Source: Allochromatium warmingii (lineage in GTDB: Bacteria; Pseudomonadota; Gammaproteobacteria; Chromatiales; Chromatiaceae). From it: a stretch of DNA of 64,000 nucleotides. A model generated the notes under the pieces. That model made no database searches, was not told the origin of the DNA, and saw nothing but the letters and a program-made list of their open reading frames with translations. Shown one piece after another: positions 62,001 to 64,000 of the stretch (position 1 is the first letter of the stretch; each line of letters begins with the position of its first letter). A program made the translations under genes and the position numbers. The stretch covers positions 35,079 to 99,078 of the forward strand of contig NZ_FNOW01000005.1 of the NCBI RefSeq assembly GCF_900107145.1, read 5' to 3'.

Positions 62001-62520
62001 CGAACTGCATGACCAACTAGATCGCGCCGTCTTTGCCGCCTACGGTTGGGACGATCTGGCCGAACGGCTGGTCGGCCAACCCGAAGCTACCACCCCGCGC
62101 CCCGACAAATCCGCCGCTCAAACCGACGCCGAAGACCTATTGCTGCAACGTCTCGTCGCCCTCAACGCCAGCCGCATCGCTGAAGAAACCAGCGGCCAGA
62201 TTCGCTGGCTACGCCCCGCCTATCAACACCCCAGCGCCACCGCCGCACCCGAACAAACTCAAGCCGACCTCAACGCCTCGAACCTCGACGCCGCGCCATC
62301 GGTGACTGCTGCCACAAAACGCACCTGGCCCAAAAATCTTCGCGAACAGATCGCCGCCGTGCGCGACAGCCTCGGCGATCAAGCCCTGACGCTCGACGCC
62401 ATCGTCGCTCAGTTCCGCAGCCCCAAAACCACCGCGCCCAAAATCGCCAATGTCCTCGCTGCACTCGAAGACCTCGGGCGCATCAGCCGCGATGGAGAGC
62501 GGTATCGGGTGGTAGGGTGA
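59017..62520 (+). CDS. MmeI-like type IIL restriction-modification enzyme (nuclease-methyltransferase)
   Basis: 1167 residues. Order of parts: N-terminal nuclease with Asp91-X9-Glu101-Gly-Lys103, the D-X9-EXK motif of MmeI; a helical spacer (about 200-400); an adenine-N6 methyltransferase with motif I DPACGSGNF (415-423) and motif IV NPPF (578-581); a target-recognition domain (about 780-930); then the MmeI-type helical C-terminus. About 130 further residues include a low-complexity Ala/Pro/Thr linker and a final winged-helix-like segment (LREQIAAVRDSLGDQALTLD onward). In this family one chain both methylates one strand of an asymmetric site and cuts about 20 bp away. No separate R or S gene is adjacent. 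The site specificity cannot be read from the sequence. An in-frame ATG at 59035 is an alternative start. Confidence 0.85.
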   Translation: MTEFRDMSSIDTTDTTAPEAVDAFIARWGAVQSKGGNETANLQPFIIELCELLDLPRPDVAGSQHTDNAYVFERKLTEYFADGGQTPRKVDCYRRACFVLEGKDTGKTVGSGGWDTAILKARQQAENYVRCLPPEEGRPPFIIIADVGRALTLYAEFSCTGGNYVAFPDPRSHTITLEQLRDPLMRERLRLVWLDPLRLDPTRYAGQVTRGIADQLARLAKSLEEESGQEPEAVASFLMRCLFTMFAQNVGLLPERSFTALLERLQVKPESFAPQLRSLWLTMNTGGFAPALDVEVLQFNGGLFADPQVIALNAAQIGQLLEAARADWRHVEPAIFGTLLERALNPRERHKLGAHYTPRAYVERLVWPTVIEPLRAEWMETQSAVLACEREGKRKDAIAELRAFHQQLCTTRILDPACGSGNFLYVAFEHMKRLESEVLETLSGLLKARAFDLKGLTVDPRQFLGLEINPRAARIAEMVLWIGYLQWHFRTYGAVNPPTPVLRDAHNIQHQDALIEYDAVEPLRDAHGQPVTRWDGMTKKISATTGELIPDDAAQVAQVRYVQPRRAAWPEADYIVGNPPFIGAATMRGTLGDGYVEAVRGTWPEVPESADFVMYWWHLAAEAVRAGRAKRFGFITTNSIRQTFNRRVIQAQLAAQPPLALTFAIPDHPWVDAADGAAVRIAMTAGIAGECEGRLLQVRSEHASDADAVQIALQERSGRIFADLTIGANVAGAQPLRANQNVSQRGFELGNAGFIVTAEEAAALGLGRMVELERFIRSYRNGRDLTDKPRGVMAIDLFGLTVEIVRERFPEVYQWLLERVKPEREQNRDPRLQRQWWLHRRSREDLRNMLAGLPRYIATVETTKHRIFQFLDAAILPDNMLVNIASDEAFILGILSSRVHVIWALATGGTLENRPRYNKTLCFETFPFPDATVEQIATIRDLAEQLDAHRKRQQAAHPDLTLTAMYNVLEKLRAGEELNAKDKIIHAHGLTSVLAELHDQLDRAVFAAYGWDDLAERLVGQPEATTPRPDKSAAQTDAEDLLLQRLVALNASRIAEETSGQIRWLRPAYQHPSATAAPEQTQADLNASNLDAAPSVTAATKRTWPKNLREQIAAVRDSLGDQALTLDAIVAQFRSPKTTAPKIANVLAALEDLGRISRDGERYRVVG

Positions 62521-62551
62521 GGCGTGGGTGTGGGTGTGGGTGTAGTGTAGA
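62521..62551. repeat. GGTGTG-type tandem repeat
   Basis: Three adjacent GTGGGT/GGTGTG hexamer units, then a degenerate GTAGTGTAG, directly after the restriction-modification gene stop. On the other strand it is CACACC-rich and lies just beyond the lipA 3' end. Short and probably unstable in length. Confidence 0.6.
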
Positions 62552-62555
62552 TGTT

Positions 62556-62574
62556 GGGTACGCAATGCGTACCC
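62556..62574. terminator. Palindromic hairpin between the RM gene and lipA
   Basis: GGGTACGCA-A-TGCGTACCC is a 9-bp perfect stem around a single base. It lies between two convergent genes, so it may end transcription of one or both, but there is no U tract on either side. Confidence 0.45.
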
Positions 62575-62608
62575 GACTACTCAGACGGATCGTTCAGACA
62601 CGCAGGAT

Positions 62609-63583
62609 TCAGCGCACCAACGCCCCCGCCTGCTGTTCAGCATGATAAGACGAACGCACCAGTGCGCCACTGGCGACCGTTGCAAATCCCATCATTTCAC
62701 CAGCGCGGCGCAGCGCGTTGAATTCATCCGGCGTCCAATAACGGCGCACCGGCAAATGATTGCGTGAAGGCTGAAGATATTGCCCAATGGTGAGCATCTC
62801 GCAATCATGTGCGCGTAAATCACGCATCACCGCTAATATTTCATCCTCAGTTTCACCCAGTCCAAGCATCAATCCTGATTTCGTCGGCACGGCTGGATAA
62901 CGCGCTTTAAATGCTTGCAACAGTCGTAATGAACCGGCGTAATCCGCTCCCGGCCGTGCCTCAGCATATAAACGCGGCACAGTTTCCAAATTGTGATTAA
63001 AAATATCGGGTACTGCTGCATCAATAAAATAATCCAGCGCCACCGCTTCACGGCCGCGAAAATCCGGCACTAAACATTCAATCCGAATCGCCGGACAGCG
63101 CCCGCGAATTGCACGCAAACAGGCCGCAAAATGCCCCGCGCCACCATCGCGTAAATCATCACGATCTACAGATGTCATCACGACATAATGCAAACCTAAT
63201 TGCGCAATCGATTCGGCTAACTGCTCGGGTTCAAGCGGATCGGGTGGCTGTGGACGACCGTGCGCCACATCGCAGAATGGACAGCGGCGCGTGCAAACAT
63301 CGCCCAAAATCATAAAAGTCGCGGTGCCATGCGCGAAACATTCGCCCAAATTCGGGCACTGTGCTTCTTCACAGACCGTTTTAAGCTGACGATCACGCAG
63401 CAGCCGTTTGAGGCGCACCACATCCGGCCCAACCGGAGCGCGAGCGCGAATCCAACTCGGCTTGCGCAAGATCGGCGCGTCAGTTGCAACCTGAATGGGA
63501 ATCCGTGCGAGCTTATCGTGACCGCGTTGATGGGTATCGGGCGTGGTACGTGAGGGGGCGTTGAGCGGGTCGGACGATGACAT
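62609..63583 (-). CDS. lipA: Lipoyl synthase
   Basis: 324 residues from ATG 63583 (E. coli 321). It is a radical-SAM enzyme that inserts two sulfurs into octanoyl-protein. The auxiliary cluster ligands are Cys71, Cys76 and Cys82 ([12 protein letters not shown]), the radical-SAM cluster Cys97-X3-Cys101-X2-Cys104 (CTRRCPFC), and the C-terminal serine ligand is in RSSYHAE. The frame is open to a TTG at 63643; ATG 63583 was chosen by family length, though its ribosome-binding site is weak. lipB, the usual partner, is not upstream; an IscB gene is. Confidence 0.95.
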   Translation of the reverse strand: MSSSDPLNAPSRTTPDTHQRGHDKLARIPIQVATDAPILRKPSWIRARAPVGPDVVRLKRLLRDRQLKTVCEEAQCPNLGECFAHGTATFMILGDVCTRRCPFCDVAHGRPQPPDPLEPEQLAESIAQLGLHYVVMTSVDRDDLRDGGAGHFAACLRAIRGRCPAIRIECLVPDFRGREAVALDYFIDAAVPDIFNHNLETVPRLYAEARPGADYAGSLRLLQAFKARYPAVPTKSGLMLGLGETEDEILAVMRDLRAHDCEMLTIGQYLQPSRNHLPVRRYWTPDEFNALRRAGEMMGFATVASGALVRSSYHAEQQAGALVR

Positions 63584-63614
63584 GGGATAGTCTGATATTC
63601 TCAGCAAGCGACCT

Positions 63615-63640
63615 AAAAAACGGCTCCGATTTGTTTCGGA
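63615..63640 (-). terminator. Possible iscB 3' hairpin/terminator
   Basis: On the minus strand, TCCGA-AACAAA-TCGGA (63640-63625) is followed by GCCG and TTTTTT (63620-63615), about 10 bases after the iscB stop. It may be an intrinsic terminator, or a subterminal hairpin of the kind at IS200/IS605-type ends. It lies in the upstream region of lipA. Confidence 0.45.
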
Positions 63641-63649
63641 CAATCTCGC

Positions 63650-64000
63650 CTATCTATTCTTTTCTGTGGTGCCATAGTCGTAGCCATCATTCCGGTGCAG
63701 GGGTTGAAAGGTTCGCATCGGACGGCTGAACGGTTTCCCACCATCGAATGGCCGCATCTCGAAACTGCCTTTGACACGCGGCGAAATACGCCCCGTCTTG
63801 CCTTCGCAGCGTGCGATGTCGCCAGACCGCCAGCCGTGAAGCGGTTTTAGGCTGCGGTGCTGTTTTGGGTAGCCGAATTGATCGAGCACGGCTTTCTGCC
63901 GCCCACCCTGCCCTTTGGCGACTATGTGCAATGGTCGGTCTGTGGCAAGCACCAGAGAGCCGATCGCCCCAACCGCCGCAGCGTCCAACCAGTGGGCCTT
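63650..64000 (-). CDS. iscB: IscB RNA-guided nuclease, C-terminal part (cut by window edge)
   Basis: 116 residues are visible; the frame is open to base 64000, so the N-terminus, the other RuvC motifs and the HNH domain lie outside. The visible start KAHWLDAAAVGAIG is the RuvC-III HxxD region, with catalytic His and Asp intact. The C-terminal TAM-interacting part follows: LHIVAKGQGGRQKAVLDQFG, YPKQHRSLKPLHGWRSGDIA, then GSFEMRPFDG and the end TFQPLHRNDGYDYGT. These strings match the RRXRR/HNH IscB family of IS200/IS605-like elements, ancestors of Cas9, which use an omega RNA encoded upstream of the gene. Cas9 or plain HNH proteins are less likely. Whether the gene is complete cannot be judged. 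Confidence 0.82.
   Translation of the reverse strand, partial: KAHWLDAAAVGAIGSLVLATDRPLHIVAKGQGGRQKAVLDQFGYPKQHRSLKPLHGWRSGDIARCEGKTGRISPRVKGSFEMRPFDGGKPFSRPMRTFQPLHRNDGYDYGTTEKNR

Overview
The window is chromosomal DNA from a gammaproteobacterium of moderately high G+C. The evidence is gene order: a dcw cluster ending ddl-ftsQ-ftsA-ftsZ-lpxC, the order ftsB-ispD-ispF-truD, the tRNA-Tyr/Gly/Thr-tuf-tRNA-Trp-secE-nusG block, and rplKAJL-rpoBC running into the str, S10, spc and alpha ribosomal operons. A purple-sulfur or Competibacter-like lineage is possible, but that is a guess.

Layout. 1-9460 (+): peptidoglycan precursor and divisome genes (ftsW tail, murG, murC, murB, ddl, ftsQ, ftsA, ftsZ), then lpxC with its own sigma70 promoter. 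9457-20915 (-): a dicarboxylate/amino-acid symporter, glutamine-dependent NAD synthetase, a response regulator fused to a histidine-kinase-type ATPase domain, and the truD-ispF-ispD-ftsB-eno and kdsA-pyrG blocks. A hicAB toxin-antitoxin pair and a DUF486 membrane protein sit between eno and kdsA. 21184-24921: an FNR/ANR oxygen sensor with an FNR box in front of it, a convergent FadL-type outer-membrane protein with a consensus FNR box in its upstream region, and UDP-glucose dehydrogenase. 25123-39598 (+): tRNAs, tuf, secE, nusG, rplKAJL, rpoB and rpoC. 39669-58189 (+): a near-consensus promoter and leader hairpin followed by rpsL-rpsG-fusA-tuf and an unbroken S10-spc-alpha array to rplQ and a strong terminator. 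58243-64000: a SAM hydrolase (DUF62), a large MmeI-like type IIL restriction-modification enzyme, lipA (-), and at the edge the C-terminal part of an IscB nuclease (-), the transposon-encoded ancestor of Cas9.

Most of the window is core machinery: envelope growth, lipid A/Kdo/isoprenoid supply, CTP and NAD synthesis, transcription and translation. The points that stand out are the IscB tail with an intact RuvC-III HxxD motif; the single-chain restriction-modification enzyme with a D-X9-EXK nuclease motif and a C-terminal extension; a segment about 99 residues longer than in E. coli RpoC beside the secondary-channel rim; a dispersed family of heptamer-built inverted repeats in at least six gaps, including rpoB/rpoC and rpsN/rpsH; two FNR boxes around fnr; and a terminator-like hairpin starting about +5 of the str promoter. 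All calls come from reading the sequence; no database search or folding program was run.
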